A stretch of DNA of 64,000 nt from an uncultured Desulfovibrio sp. (GCA_913060505.1 CAJXRQ010000010.1:1-64000), one strand, 5' to 3'. Shown: positions 24,157 to 32,627, numbered from the stretch's first letter. Translations and numbers: made by a program. Notes: generated by a model not told the origin, from the letters alone.

Positions 24157-26217
24157 TCATGGCTGGATGTCGTAACGCTGCATTTTGGCATAGAGGGTGT
24201 TTCGCCCGATGCCGAGGGCCTTTGCCGTTTTGCTGATATTTCCCTGATGGTAGTCCAACGCCTCTCGGATGGCCTTTGCTTCCCGTTGGGTGAGCAGAAA
24301 ACCGTCATCCTTGTTTGACGCCTGTTCGCCCTGCGCTTGTTTTGGTGCCTTCTCCTGCAAGTAAACGGGCAAATGCTCCGGCGTAAGCTGCGGACCGGAC
24401 AGGTTGTTGGCCGCATATTCCAGGCAATTGATCAGTTCGCGGACATTTCCGGGCCAATCGTGCGCGTTCAGTATTTCCATGGCCTCCGGCGTTATGGCGG
24501 GGCAGGGAATATCAAAGGATGTGCAGAGCCTTTCAAGATGATGGTTGGCCAAAAGGGATATGTCTCCGTCTCGGTCCGCAAGTGGGGGGATGACGATACT
24601 GACCACGTTCAGGCGGTAGTAGAGGTCTTCCCGGAAGTACCCCTGCCTGACCAGTTCCTTGAGATCCTTGTTTGTGGCTGCGACGATCTTCACGTCAACG
24701 GGCAGCGGGGTTGTTCCGCCCACGGGAACTACTGCGCGTTCTTCAAGCGCCCGGAGCAGGTTGACCTGTTGGGTAAGCGGCATTTCCGAAACCTCGTCCA
24801 GAAAGAGCACTCCTTTGTCTGCCTTTTGAAATTTTCCCACGCGCCCGCGTTTGGCGGCTCCGGTAAAGGCTCCCTCGCGGTAGCCGAACAGTTCGCTTTG
24901 CACCAGTTCCCCGGAAAATGCGCCGCAGTTTACAGCGACAAACGGATGCTTTGCCCGTGGCCCGGCCTGATGAATTCCGCGTGCAAACAGTTCCTTGCCT
25001 GTGCCGGATTCGCCCAGCAACAGCACGGTGGAAGGAGTTCTTGCCGCGTTGGCTGCCTGTTGGATGACTTGCCGCATGGCCGGGCTTGCGTGAAGCACAT
25101 GCTCAAATCCTTTGGGCGATTCTTTTTTTCGGGAAGTTTTTTCGGCAGAAAGTGCATAGTGACGCACATGCTGCGTTTCGCTGACCGTGATGATGGTGTC
25201 CAGCCATGTGCCGCTGGCGTTGAACGTGGGCATGGCCCGGATGAACAGATTGGGCTTGACGCGGCACTTGATCGTTACCGGCTCCACGAGGGAGGCGTGC
25301 TTTGCCTTGGCAAGATAGGGAGCAAGATCAAAAAAATCTTCGGCATTGCGGCCCCGCAGCGTTGTTCCCTCGCGGCTGAGCAGCAACTCCGCGATGTTGT
25401 TGGCGCTGGTGACCCTGCCATTTTTGTCCAGAAAGAGCACTCCGGTCATTACCGAATTGAACATGGAGGAAAAAAGCGAGGTCATTTGGCCTTCAAGTTT
25501 CGAACAATACAACCGGCTCAAGTTTTGTTCCAGCGCCCGAACAGCTTGGATCACCAGTTCCAGAGCCGTGGAATGGTCCGAGTTCGCAGGGCCGGAAACG
25601 TCAAAACAGCCCCAGATGTTTCCTCTTGGGTCAAGAATCGGAGCGGCCGTACAATTCCAACTGTGGTGGCTTCGGCAAAAATGCTCCGCACCGAAGACCT
25701 GCATGGGGCGCCCTGTGATCAACGCCGTGCCGATGGCATTGGTGCCAACGCTTGTTTCCGCCCAGTTTGCTCCGGGGCCGAAGTTGAGGCTGTCCGCCTT
25801 GCGAAGAACGTTCAAGTCTCCGCATGTTCTGGCGACGCGGCCATCGGCGTTGGTTATGGTGATCAGCAGCCCTTTGTCCTTGATGGCTCTATACGCGGTG
25901 GATTCTATTTCTCCGCAGATTTTGTCCAGCGTATTTGTGAACGGCTTGATCTGGTCCATGGGCAAAAAGTCCCAACAGCTGCGTGGCGCGGGATCAACTC
26001 CCATATCCATGCAACGATGCCAGGAATCCAGTAACGGTTGAGCCATATCCCGGACCGACGACTTCCGGCCTTCGACAAATCGTTTCCAACTGGAATAATT
26101 CACTTGGGCACAACGTTGTGTCCGGGGCCGGGAAAGAGGAAGAGGCATATGAGAATCATATGTATTGGGAACAGAGCATATTTCGAAACCGTCACCATCC
26201 CTGCGAAGCGAATGCAT
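24157..26217 (-). CDS. acoR: Sigma-54-dependent activator of the AcoR type
   Basis: 686 residues. GAF-type sensory domain about 100-240 (FGPGANWAETSVGTNAIGTAL, RSHHSWNCTAAPI), a PAS-like segment, then the AAA+ core about 370-600: Walker A GESGTGKELFARGI, GYREGAFTGAAK (sigma-54 contact loop), Walker B GVLFLDEVSEMP. C-terminal Fis-type helix-turn-helix NISKTAKALGIGRNTLYAKM. Start 26217 has GGAGG six bases upstream; 26148 is an alternative. Divergent from the dehydrogenase operon, whose leader carries two identical-arm inverted repeats and a -24/-12 promoter, so it is the likely activator of that operon. Inducer (acetoin or other) unproven. Confidence 0.88.
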   Translation of the reverse strand: MHSLRRDGDGFEICSVPNTYDSHMPLPLSRPRTQRCAQVNYSSWKRFVEGRKSSVRDMAQPLLDSWHRCMDMGVDPAPRSCWDFLPMDQIKPFTNTLDKICGEIESTAYRAIKDKGLLITITNADGRVARTCGDLNVLRKADSLNFGPGANWAETSVGTNAIGTALITGRPMQVFGAEHFCRSHHSWNCTAAPILDPRGNIWGCFDVSGPANSDHSTALELVIQAVRALEQNLSRLYCSKLEGQMTSLFSSMFNSVMTGVLFLDKNGRVTSANNIAELLLSREGTTLRGRNAEDFFDLAPYLAKAKHASLVEPVTIKCRVKPNLFIRAMPTFNASGTWLDTIITVSETQHVRHYALSAEKTSRKKESPKGFEHVLHASPAMRQVIQQAANAARTPSTVLLLGESGTGKELFARGIHQAGPRAKHPFVAVNCGAFSGELVQSELFGYREGAFTGAAKRGRVGKFQKADKGVLFLDEVSEMPLTQQVNLLRALEERAVVPVGGTTPLPVDVKIVAATNKDLKELVRQGYFREDLYYRLNVVSIVIPPLADRDGDISLLANHHLERLCTSFDIPCPAITPEAMEILNAHDWPGNVRELINCLEYAANNLSGPQLTPEHLPVYLQEKAPKQAQGEQASNKDDGFLLTQREAKAIREALDYHQGNISKTAKALGIGRNTLYAKMQRYDIQP

Positions 26218-26240
26218 GCATAGCCTCCATGGTAAAACGA

Positions 26241-26283
26241 CTACTATAGGTTGGACCGCATCATCCCTGTCACCTTATAGTAG
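26241..26283. promoter_or_regulatory. Spaced inverted repeat in the acoR upstream region
   Basis: CTACTATAGG (26241-26250) and CCTTATAGTAG (26273-26283) are inverted copies with one extra base, separated by 22 bases, starting 24 bases upstream of the acoR start. May be an operator or a leader RNA stem for acoR. Confidence 0.35.
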
Positions 26284-26296
26284 TGGAACTGTCAAG

Positions 26297-26313
26297 TGTT
26301 CGGATTTCGAACA
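26297..26313. promoter_or_regulatory. Upstream activator site 1
   Basis: TGTTCG-GATTT-CGAACA, perfect 6-base arms, same arms and spacing as the site at 26401. Likely bound by the AcoR-like activator. It also abuts TTGACA on the acoR strand (26291-26296), allowing autoregulation. Confidence 0.7.
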
Positions 26314-26400
26314 AGGAACAATCGGAGCTTCCCCGGTTATTGCATTGATAACAGTACGGTAGCCTCTTTTTTCCTCCTGAGATTACGTTTCCCCCCTTTT

Positions 26401-26417
26401 TGTTCGACCCACGAACA
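26401..26417. promoter_or_regulatory. Upstream activator site 2
   Basis: TGTTCG-ACCCA-CGAACA. Centre is 104 bases from site 1, close to ten helical turns, and about 85 bases before the -12 element, the normal range for a sigma-54 enhancer. Confidence 0.7.
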
Positions 26418-26478
26418 GTCCGTCTTTTTTGAAAATCGCTTATGGGTTTAATGTATTATAATAAAAGTAAAAAATAGC

Positions 26479-26495
26479 TTGGCATCCGGGTTGCA
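26479..26495 (+). promoter_or_regulatory. Sigma-54 promoter of the dehydrogenase operon
   Basis: TTGGCATCCGGGTTGCA: GG and GC separated by exactly 10 bases, with the flanking TTGGCA and TTGCA of the -24/-12 consensus. 45 bases before the E2 start. Confidence 0.88.
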
Positions 26496-26539
26496 GTCCT
26501 CCGGCGGAATCTATGAAACAAACCAGGAGGACTTTGGTT

Positions 26540-27889
26540 ATGGCTCATGAAGTGATCATGCCCAAATGGGGCCTGACCATGAAGGAAGGCAAGGTCGTCC
26601 GCTGGCTCAAAAGCGAAGGTGATTCGGTGGAGGCCGGTGAACCGCTTTTTGAGGTCGAGACCGACAAAATTACCAACTCGGTCGAGGCGCCCGCCAGCGG
26701 GATTCTGTCACAAATCGTCGTTCCCGAAGGGGACGTGGCTCCGGTTCAGGCCGTGCTCGGTATCATTGCCGCGCCGGGAGAAACTCCGGAATCCGTTGCC
26801 GGGGGGGCTGCCAGTTCCGGCGAGGCTCCTGCCGCGGAAAAGGTAACGGCAGAAGCTGCACCAGCCGCGGATGCCACATCGCCAACTCAGGATGGCGATT
26901 TTGTCCGGGCCATGCCCGCGGCACGCAAGCTGGCTCGCGAACTGGGGGTGGATCTGGCTGCGGTTACGGGAACCGGCCCCGGCGGCTCCATTGTCATGAA
27001 AGACGTGCAAGCCTCTGCTGATGCCGAGTTTGCAGGCGTCAACGCCAGTCCCAAGGCAATTGAGTTCGCGCGTAAAAAGGGAATTGACCTGCATCAGGTT
27101 TCCGGAACGGGTGAAGGCGGCAAGATTACCAAGGCCGACATTCTCCGGGCCATGAACCCGGCGGCGGAACAGGTTCCGGCAGCCGCGCAGCCTGTTGCCA
27201 GGGATACCATCATTCCCATGGAAGGCGTCCGGCAGCTCATTGCGGACAACATGCAGGCCAGCCTGCAAAATGCCGCCCAGCTGACGGTATTCGTGGAAGT
27301 AGATGCCACGGAAATGGTGCAGCTGCGCGCTACGCTCAAAGAGCGGAACAAACGGAATCCGGATTACCGCATCTCGTACAACGACATTATTTGTTACGCC
27401 ACATGCCGGGCCCTCAAGCGTCATCCGATCATGAATTCGACGCTTCAGGAGGACGGCATCCATCTGCATGATTCCGTTAATCTGGGCATTGCCGTGTCCA
27501 TTCCCAACGGACTGATCGTTCCCAACGTCAAGAATGCCAATACGTATGGTCTTGAAGAACTCAAGACGGAAGTGCGCGATGTTGCCGGCCGGGCTCGCGG
27601 CGGCGGATTGAGCATGGACGAAATCGCCGGCGGCACCTTCACCATCAGCAACGTCAGCATGCTTGGCGTGGACGGTTTCACGCCGATTCTCAATCCGCCG
27701 GAAACGGGCATTCTCGGTGTCGGCCGGGTTGTTGAAAAGCCTGCGGTGAAGGATGGCGAAATCTGCATACGTCAGATGATGACCCTTTCCCTGACCTTCA
27801 ACCATATGACCACGGACGGCGCTCCGGCCATGGCTTTCCTGCGCGAGCTGGGAGACATGCTGGAAAATCCGGGCCTGATGATCTTGTAG
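26540..27889 (+). CDS. acoC: Dihydrolipoamide acyltransferase (E2) of an acetoin/2-oxoacid dehydrogenase complex
   Basis: 449 residues, ATG 26540 with AGGAGG nine bases upstream. Lipoyl domain 1-78 with lipoyl lysine in VETDKITNS; Ala/Pro-rich linker; two peripheral-subunit-binding domains (MPAARKLARELGVDLAAVTG about 130-165 and ASPKAIEFARKKGIDLHQVSG about 183-217); catalytic domain about 235-449 ending with HMTTDGAPAMAFL, which holds the catalytic His and Asp. Two binding domains in tandem are unusual. It transfers the acyl group from E1 to CoA. First gene of the operon; no E3 gene is present, so dihydrolipoamide dehydrogenase must come from elsewhere. Acetoin rather than pyruvate is suggested by AcoX and AcoR. 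Confidence 0.88.
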   Translation: MAHEVIMPKWGLTMKEGKVVRWLKSEGDSVEAGEPLFEVETDKITNSVEAPASGILSQIVVPEGDVAPVQAVLGIIAAPGETPESVAGGAASSGEAPAAEKVTAEAAPAADATSPTQDGDFVRAMPAARKLARELGVDLAAVTGTGPGGSIVMKDVQASADAEFAGVNASPKAIEFARKKGIDLHQVSGTGEGGKITKADILRAMNPAAEQVPAAAQPVARDTIIPMEGVRQLIADNMQASLQNAAQLTVFVEVDATEMVQLRATLKERNKRNPDYRISYNDIICYATCRALKRHPIMNSTLQEDGIHLHDSVNLGIAVSIPNGLIVPNVKNANTYGLEELKTEVRDVAGRARGGGLSMDEIAGGTFTISNVSMLGVDGFTPILNPPETGILGVGRVVEKPAVKDGEICIRQMMTLSLTFNHMTTDGAPAMAFLRELGDMLENPGLMIL

Positions 27890-27898
27890 GAGGCACGC

Positions 27899-28327
27899 AT
27901 GGCGCGAAAACGGTTTGCCATCGAACTCGGCTATGCCGCCGACCTGCACGGTGAGGACATGACCAAGGCCGCAGTGCGCGCAGTGCGTGACGCCGTATCC
28001 CGCATTTGCCTGTGCGGCATTGTGGAGATTTGCGGCCGTGACAGGTTTCAGGGGGTCTACGTGCATGCGCATGTGGCTGTCCCCGATCCCGATGGCGTGG
28101 ACCGTGACGCGGTGCTTGCCTGTATCCCCATCGGCGAAACTTCCCTGACTCTGGTTTCGGGCGGCATGAGCGTGTCAGGTATCGAAGTCCCCTGTTTTGC
28201 TCCCGGAGTGAGCAATATTGTCGCGGCCTGCGCCGCCCTGACCGTTTTTATAGAAACGGACATGCCTGATGGGGAAGCGGATGGATCGAAGAAACCGGCC
28301 TGCGGATGCATTCCCGGGGCCGAATAA
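27899..28327 (+). CDS. Lin0512-family protein
   Basis: 142 residues. The start MARKRFAIELGYAADLHGEDMTKAAVRAVRDAV and SRICLCGIVEI match the Lin0512 family of unknown function, small proteins often encoded within dehydrogenase operons. Later VHAHVAVPDPDGVD and GGMSVSGIEVP fit as well. The tail is cysteine-containing (KPACGCIPG). It lies 9 bases after E2 and 18 before E1alpha in the same operon, so a service role for the complex is likely, but no activity is known. Confidence 0.75.
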   Translation: MARKRFAIELGYAADLHGEDMTKAAVRAVRDAVSRICLCGIVEICGRDRFQGVYVHAHVAVPDPDGVDRDAVLACIPIGETSLTLVSGGMSVSGIEVPCFAPGVSNIVAACAALTVFIETDMPDGEADGSKKPACGCIPGAE

Positions 28328-28345
28328 CCCAGAGGAGAGAAAGCA

Positions 28346-29305
28346 ATGGCTCTTAGCAAGAAGACATTGATTCACATGTATGAAACCATGAACAGGATTC
28401 GTTTGTTCGAGCAGAAGTTGCAGGAATTCTTCGCTGCTGGCGAGATTCCGGGCTTCGTGCACCTCTACCTCGGTGAGGAAGCAGTGGCCACCGGAGCCTG
28501 CTCCACGCTGACCGATGCCGACATGATTACCAGCACCCACCGCGGCCATGGACACCTTCTGGCCAAGGGAGGAGACCTGAAGCTGATGATGGCGGAAATT
28601 TTCGGCAGGGCCACCGGATATTGCAAGGGCAAGGGCGGTTCCATGCATATTGCCGACCTTGATCTCGGTATCCTCGGCGCAAATGGAATCGTCGGCGGCG
28701 GTGGACCGTTGGCCGTGGGAGCGGCCCTTGCCGCAAAATACCGCAAGAGCGAGGACGTTGCCATCTGCTTTTTCGGTGACGGTGCCTCCAACCAGGGCAC
28801 CACGCAGGAATCCCTGAATATGGCCAGCGCCTGGAAACTGCCGCTCGTCTTCGTGAATGAGAACAACGGCTACGGAATTTCCTGCCCGCAGTGCAAGTCC
28901 ATGGCTGTTGTGGACATTGCCGACCGGGCAGCTGCCTATGACATGCCCGGCGTGGTTGTGGACGGCAACGACGTGCTCGCCGTGCATGAGGCTGTGGAAG
29001 AAGCCGTCAAGCGCGCCCGCCGTGGCGAAGGCCCCTCGTTGATCGAATGCAAGACCTACCGTTGGCGCGGTCATTTCGAGGGCGATGCCTGCACCTACCG
29101 TTGCACCGAAGAACTGGAAGAATGGATGGCCAAGGATCCCATTCCCCGCTTTGAGGCCAAGCTCATTGAAAGCAAGACCCTGACCAAGAAGGAAGCGGAG
29201 AAGATCAAGAAACGTATTGCAAAGGCCGTGGACGAGGCCGTGGATTTCGCCAAGGAAAGTCCCATGCCGCCAGCCAGCGCGTTGATGGATGACGTTTACG
29301 CCTAG
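28346..29305 (+). CDS. acoA: Thiamine-diphosphate dehydrogenase E1 alpha subunit
   Basis: 319 residues, AGGAGAG upstream. E1-alpha signatures: YLGEEAVATGACSTL, STHRGHGHLLAKGG, GKGGSMHI and the ThDP-binding motif GDGASNQGTTQESLNMAS ending in ENNGYGIS. It decarboxylates the 2-oxo substrate or cleaves acetoin and, with E1 beta, reductively acylates the E2 lipoyl group. The sequence is of the AcoA/PdhA short type. The family is certain; the exact substrate is inferred from operon content. Confidence 0.93.
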   Translation: MALSKKTLIHMYETMNRIRLFEQKLQEFFAAGEIPGFVHLYLGEEAVATGACSTLTDADMITSTHRGHGHLLAKGGDLKLMMAEIFGRATGYCKGKGGSMHIADLDLGILGANGIVGGGGPLAVGAALAAKYRKSEDVAICFFGDGASNQGTTQESLNMASAWKLPLVFVNENNGYGISCPQCKSMAVVDIADRAAAYDMPGVVVDGNDVLAVHEAVEEAVKRARRGEGPSLIECKTYRWRGHFEGDACTYRCTEELEEWMAKDPIPRFEAKLIESKTLTKKEAEKIKKRIAKAVDEAVDFAKESPMPPASALMDDVYA

Positions 29306-29355
29306 GCTGAAGTTTTACCTTTCACGAATCCATACAAAATCCAACGGAGAATACA

Positions 29356-30327
29356 ATGTCCGAAAAAACATATCTTCAGGCACTCAATGAAGCGTTGAGG
29401 CAGGAAATGGAACGCGACGAGAACGTATTCATTCTCGGCGAGGACGTGGGGCAGTTCGGCGGTTGCTTCGGCGTCACCCAAGGGCTTTTCGAACAGTTCG
29501 GTGAAGACCGCGTCATGGATACGCCCATCACGGAAAGCGCCATTGTCGGCGCCGCTACAGGAGCCGCTGCCAGCGGATTGCGCCCTGTGGCCGAATTGAT
29601 GTTTGTGGATTTCATCGGCGTATCCATGGATCAGCTTTTCAATCAGGCAGCCAAGATGCGTTTCATGTTCGGCGGCAAGACCACCGTGCCCATGACCCTG
29701 CGCATGCCTCAGGGCGCGGGGATCGGCGCTGCGGCCCAGCACTCGCAATGCCTGGAATCCTGGTTTATGAATATCCCGGGCCTCAAGGTGGCTATCCCTT
29801 CAAGCCCCTACGATGCCAAGGGGCTGCTGATCAGTGCCATTCGTGACGACAACCCGGTGGTGTTTCTGGAGCACAAGCTGCTCTACGGTGCCAGCGGCGA
29901 AGTCCCGGATGAAAGCTACACCATCGAAATCGGCAAGGCAGACATCAAGCGCGAAGGCGGCGATGTGACCATCGTGGCGACCGCCCAGATGGTGTATGCG
30001 GCCCTTGAAGCAGCGGAAAAGCTCAAGGCGGACGGCATTGAGGCGGAGGTGGTCGACCCGCGCTGCCTGTTGCCTTTGGACAAGGATACCATTCTGGAGT
30101 CCGTCAAGAAGACTCATGCTCTGGTCGTGGCGCACGAGGCCGTGCAGTTTGCCGGTCCCGGAGCCGAAATAGCCGCCATGGTGGCTGAAGAGGCGCTCGA
30201 TTATCTGGACGCTCCGGTCAAGAGAGTCGGCGCACCGTTCTGCCCGGTACCGTTCTCCCCGCCGCTGGAACAGTTCTATATTCCTGACGCTGACAATATT
30301 ATCGAAGCAGTCAAAAGCCTTCGTTAA
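29356..30327 (+). CDS. acoB: Thiamine-diphosphate dehydrogenase E1 beta subunit
   Basis: 323 residues, GGAGAA upstream. Transketolase-like pyrimidine-binding region at the N-terminus (TYLQALNEALRQEMERDENVFILGEDVG, RVMDTPITESAIVGAATGAA), middle RMPQGAGIGAAAQHSQ, C-terminal domain VVDPRCLLPLDKDTI and VVAHEAVQFAGPGAEIAA. Forms the alpha2beta2 E1 with the preceding gene (50-base gap). Confidence 0.94.
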   Translation: MSEKTYLQALNEALRQEMERDENVFILGEDVGQFGGCFGVTQGLFEQFGEDRVMDTPITESAIVGAATGAAASGLRPVAELMFVDFIGVSMDQLFNQAAKMRFMFGGKTTVPMTLRMPQGAGIGAAAQHSQCLESWFMNIPGLKVAIPSSPYDAKGLLISAIRDDNPVVFLEHKLLYGASGEVPDESYTIEIGKADIKREGGDVTIVATAQMVYAALEAAEKLKADGIEAEVVDPRCLLPLDKDTILESVKKTHALVVAHEAVQFAGPGAEIAAMVAEEALDYLDAPVKRVGAPFCPVPFSPPLEQFYIPDADNIIEAVKSLR

Positions 30328-30390
30328 CTCCCAACTCCGGGCGGGGGAGCGGTGCAAGCGTTCTCCCGCCAAATTCATGAGGGGGCACAG

Positions 30391-31380
30391 TTGAGTATTG
30401 CAGCCATTTTGGCAAATCCCGCTTCCGGCAAGGATATTCGCCGTCTGGTGGCCCACGGCAGTGTTTTCGATAATCAGGAAAAAGTCCGGATGGTCCGGCG
30501 GCTGATTCTCGGCATGGAGCGGGCCGGTGTAACAAAGATCCTGTTCATGCCGGATTCCTATGCCATCGTCCCCCGAGCGCTCAATTCCATTTCACCGTCC
30601 ATTCCCGTGGAAGCTGTGGAAATGCCCATTCGCGGCAACCAGACAGACACCACCGTGGCGGCCGGGCTCATGGAAACGCTTGGAGCCAAATGCCTTGTCG
30701 TCCTTGGTGGTGATGGAACCAGCAGGGCAGCCTGCAAGGGGACGCTTGCCGTTCCCCTATTGCCGCTCTCCACCGGGACCAACAATGTTTTTCCGTTCAT
30801 GGGCGAAGCCACCGTGGCGGGATTGGCGGCGGGACTTGTTGCCAGTGGGCGGTTGCCCCGCGAAAAATGCTGTTACCGTTCCTGCATGTTCGATGTCCTG
30901 TTGAATGATGAAGTGGTGGATATGGCGCTGGTGGACGCGGCGGTGTACGACGATGTGTTTTTTGCCTCAAAGGCTGTCTGGCATATGGAAAAGGTGCCGC
31001 AACTTTTTTTGACGCGATGTGCGGCTGACGCAATAGGGCTGTCCTCCATCGGCGGGCAGCTTCAGGCCATTCGCCCCGAAGAGCCTCGTGGGCTTGCCCT
31101 GAAACTGGGCGGCGGTTCTCCGGTCATGGTCACGGCGCCCATTGCACCGGGGATGTTTGCGGATGTTCCCATAAGCGGTATTACCGAAATGGCTCCGGGA
31201 GAAATCTTTCCCGTTTCGACCAATCCGGGTCTCATCGCTCTGGATGGAGAACGCGAGGTGGAGATTCCAAGTGGCGCTCATGCCGGTATTCGTTTGAATA
31301 CCGAAGGCCCCATGGTTGTTGACGTGCGTGAAACCATGGCGCTCGCCAGGGAAGAGTGTGTTTTTCGGCAACCGTCATGA
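30391..31380 (+). CDS. acoX: AcoX-type ATP-NAD-kinase-like protein
   Basis: 329 residues from the TTG at 30391, which has GAGGGGG six bases upstream; the frame is open back to GTG 30352. The NAD/diacylglycerol-kinase-like motif LVVLGGDGTSRAACKG is clear, with LANPASGKDIRRLVAHG at the start and STGTNNVFPF after it. AcoX is encoded in many acetoin-dehydrogenase operons but its reaction is unknown; it is not needed for complex activity in some hosts. Its presence is the best sign that this is an acetoin rather than a pyruvate system. Confidence 0.82.
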   Translation: MSIAAILANPASGKDIRRLVAHGSVFDNQEKVRMVRRLILGMERAGVTKILFMPDSYAIVPRALNSISPSIPVEAVEMPIRGNQTDTTVAAGLMETLGAKCLVVLGGDGTSRAACKGTLAVPLLPLSTGTNNVFPFMGEATVAGLAAGLVASGRLPREKCCYRSCMFDVLLNDEVVDMALVDAAVYDDVFFASKAVWHMEKVPQLFLTRCAADAIGLSSIGGQLQAIRPEEPRGLALKLGGGSPVMVTAPIAPGMFADVPISGITEMAPGEIFPVSTNPGLIALDGEREVEIPSGAHAGIRLNTEGPMVVDVRETMALAREECVFRQPS

Positions 31381-31455
31381 CGCGGTGCATCAGTAAATAT
31401 CCGGGCCGTCCGAAATGCCGTTGCATGGACGGTCCCAAATAGACAAGGAGATCCC

Positions 31456-31764
31456 ATGAGCAACGTACTCAAAGCCGCATTCATTTTCATCGCTCCCAAC
31501 GGCGATCCTGCACAACACAGAAACTGGGTCCGCACGGACGCCGTGGAACTGCTTGCCGTGGCCGTGAGCAATTATGATCAGGCCGAAGCTCTGGCCCGTG
31601 AACTGGTGGAAAAGGAAGGCATTGCCGCCATCGAACTGTGCGGTGGCTTCGGCTCGGTGGGAACAGCCCGTGTCGCCGCAGCCGTGGATGTGCCGGTAGG
31701 CGCAGTCCGGTTCGACATCCATCCGGGGCTGGGCAACGTCAGCGGAGACAAGCTCTTCGGCTAA
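31456..31764 (+). CDS. DUF6506 small protein
   Basis: 102 residues, AAGGAG upstream. The body KAAFIFIAPNGDPAQHRNWV, ELLAVAVSNYDQAEALARELVEKEG, AIELCGGFGSVGTARVA and VRFDIHPGLG matches DUF6506, uncharacterised, with one conserved cysteine in LCGGFG. Last gene of the dehydrogenase operon, followed by a terminator. Function unknown; perhaps binds a small metabolite through the conserved Cys/Gly loop (speculative). Confidence 0.7.
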   Translation: MSNVLKAAFIFIAPNGDPAQHRNWVRTDAVELLAVAVSNYDQAEALARELVEKEGIAAIELCGGFGSVGTARVAAAVDVPVGAVRFDIHPGLGNVSGDKLFG

Positions 31765-31776
31765 GTTGGCATATGT

Positions 31777-31811
31777 GGGACAGTGCGCTCTGGCTCGCTG
31801 TCCCTTTATTT
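31777..31811 (+). terminator. Terminator of the dehydrogenase operon
   Basis: GGGACAG stem with CTGTCCC (14-base loop able to extend pairing) followed by TTTATTT. It sits between the convergent DUF6506 and thioesterase genes. Confidence 0.8.
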
Positions 31812-32199
31812 ATGTGCCTGCGAGGACGTGTTCCTTGGTGACAAAGCAGGTGAATGTACCGGAAAAGACAACGTCTTCCCCGCACAATACGTCCACGTGC
31901 ACGATATGCTTGCGTTCCTGCGGTGTCTGGTCCTGTGCCTTGGCAATCAGTACATCCCCGATTCTGGAAGGCTTCAGAAAACGGGTTTCCGCTGCACCGA
32001 GCACCACGTTGGGATGATTGACCGCGAGCATGGCCGCATAGTCCGCCAGCCCGAATATGAAGCCGCCGTGGATCAGGCCGCTTGCATCTGCCGCCATATC
32101 CTCGCCGCAGTCGAAACGTACTTCACTGCGGCTTTCCCCAACCTCGACAGGCGAGCCGCAGAGGGCCTGATTGATTCGTTCATGGGTTTTTATTTCCAT
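31810..32199 (-). CDS. Hotdog-fold acyl-CoA thioesterase
   Basis: 129 residues of the PaaI/4HBT type: EVRFDCGEDMAADASGLIHGGFIFGLADYAAMLA carries the family HGG motif and the acidic residue in GLADYA; then GAAETRFLKPSRIGDVLIA and VHVDVLCGEDVVFSGTFTCF. It would hydrolyse an acyl-CoA, perhaps to clear acyl-CoA stuck by side reactions of the neighbouring dehydrogenase. Substrate unknown. The stop overlaps the operon terminator on the other strand. Confidence 0.85.
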   Translation of the reverse strand: MEIKTHERINQALCGSPVEVGESRSEVRFDCGEDMAADASGLIHGGFIFGLADYAAMLAVNHPNVVLGAAETRFLKPSRIGDVLIAKAQDQTPQERKHIVHVDVLCGEDVVFSGTFTCFVTKEHVLAGT

Positions 32200-32251
32200 G
32201 GGCTCCTCATTGTTGCGGATGAACGAATCCGCTTTGTTGCAAGGCGCAATT

Positions 32252-32287
32252 CCGGGGTCTGGTGAGACTCCTGATCCCAGACCCCGG
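32252..32287. terminator. Hairpin between thioesterase and AhpD-like genes
   Basis: CCGGGGTCTGG and CCAGACCCCGG, perfect 11-base arms around a 14-base loop, 14 bases past the AhpD-like stop. No T-run follows, so either a factor-dependent terminator or an mRNA-end stabiliser. Confidence 0.5.
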
Positions 32288-32300
32288 AACAGTCCGCCGG

Positions 32301-32627
32301 TTAGTCAAACAGGTCTTCCACTTCTTCGAAGACGTATTTCATGTACATCATTTTCGGTGAGCCGCCCATGGCTATGGCCAGCATGGCGGCCTGCATGATT
32401 TCTTCCTTGGATGCGCCATGGCTGGCCGCTCCCTGAATATGGAGGGAGATGCACATTTCGCATTGGGACATCATTGAACAGGCAACGTGAATCAGTTCCT
32501 GCATCTTGTGGTCAATAGGGCCGTATTGGCTGATTTCCTTGGTGAAGGCAAGGTAGTTGGGGAAGACGTCTCCGGCCTGTTGTGTCATTTTAGCCAGAGT
32601 CATTGCTGCATTTTCCGCTGCATCCAT
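32301..32627 (-). CDS. Carboxymuconolactone decarboxylase / AhpD-like protein
   Basis: 108 residues from ATG 32627 (AGGAGAACC upstream; the frame itself opens earlier). One CMD domain with the redox motif SQCEMCISLHIQGA (Cys-x-x-Cys-x-x-x-His), as in AhpD, where such disulfides can pass electrons from lipoylated E2 to peroxiredoxin. Two lipoate-related genes nearby (E2, lipoate ligase) make a lipoyl-linked thiol role attractive, but this is inference. Single-domain CMD proteins of this size are mostly uncharacterised. Confidence 0.82.
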   Translation of the reverse strand: MDAAENAAMTLAKMTQQAGDVFPNYLAFTKEISQYGPIDHKMQELIHVACSMMSQCEMCISLHIQGAASHGASKEEIMQAAMLAIAMGGSPKMMYMKYVFEEVEDLFD

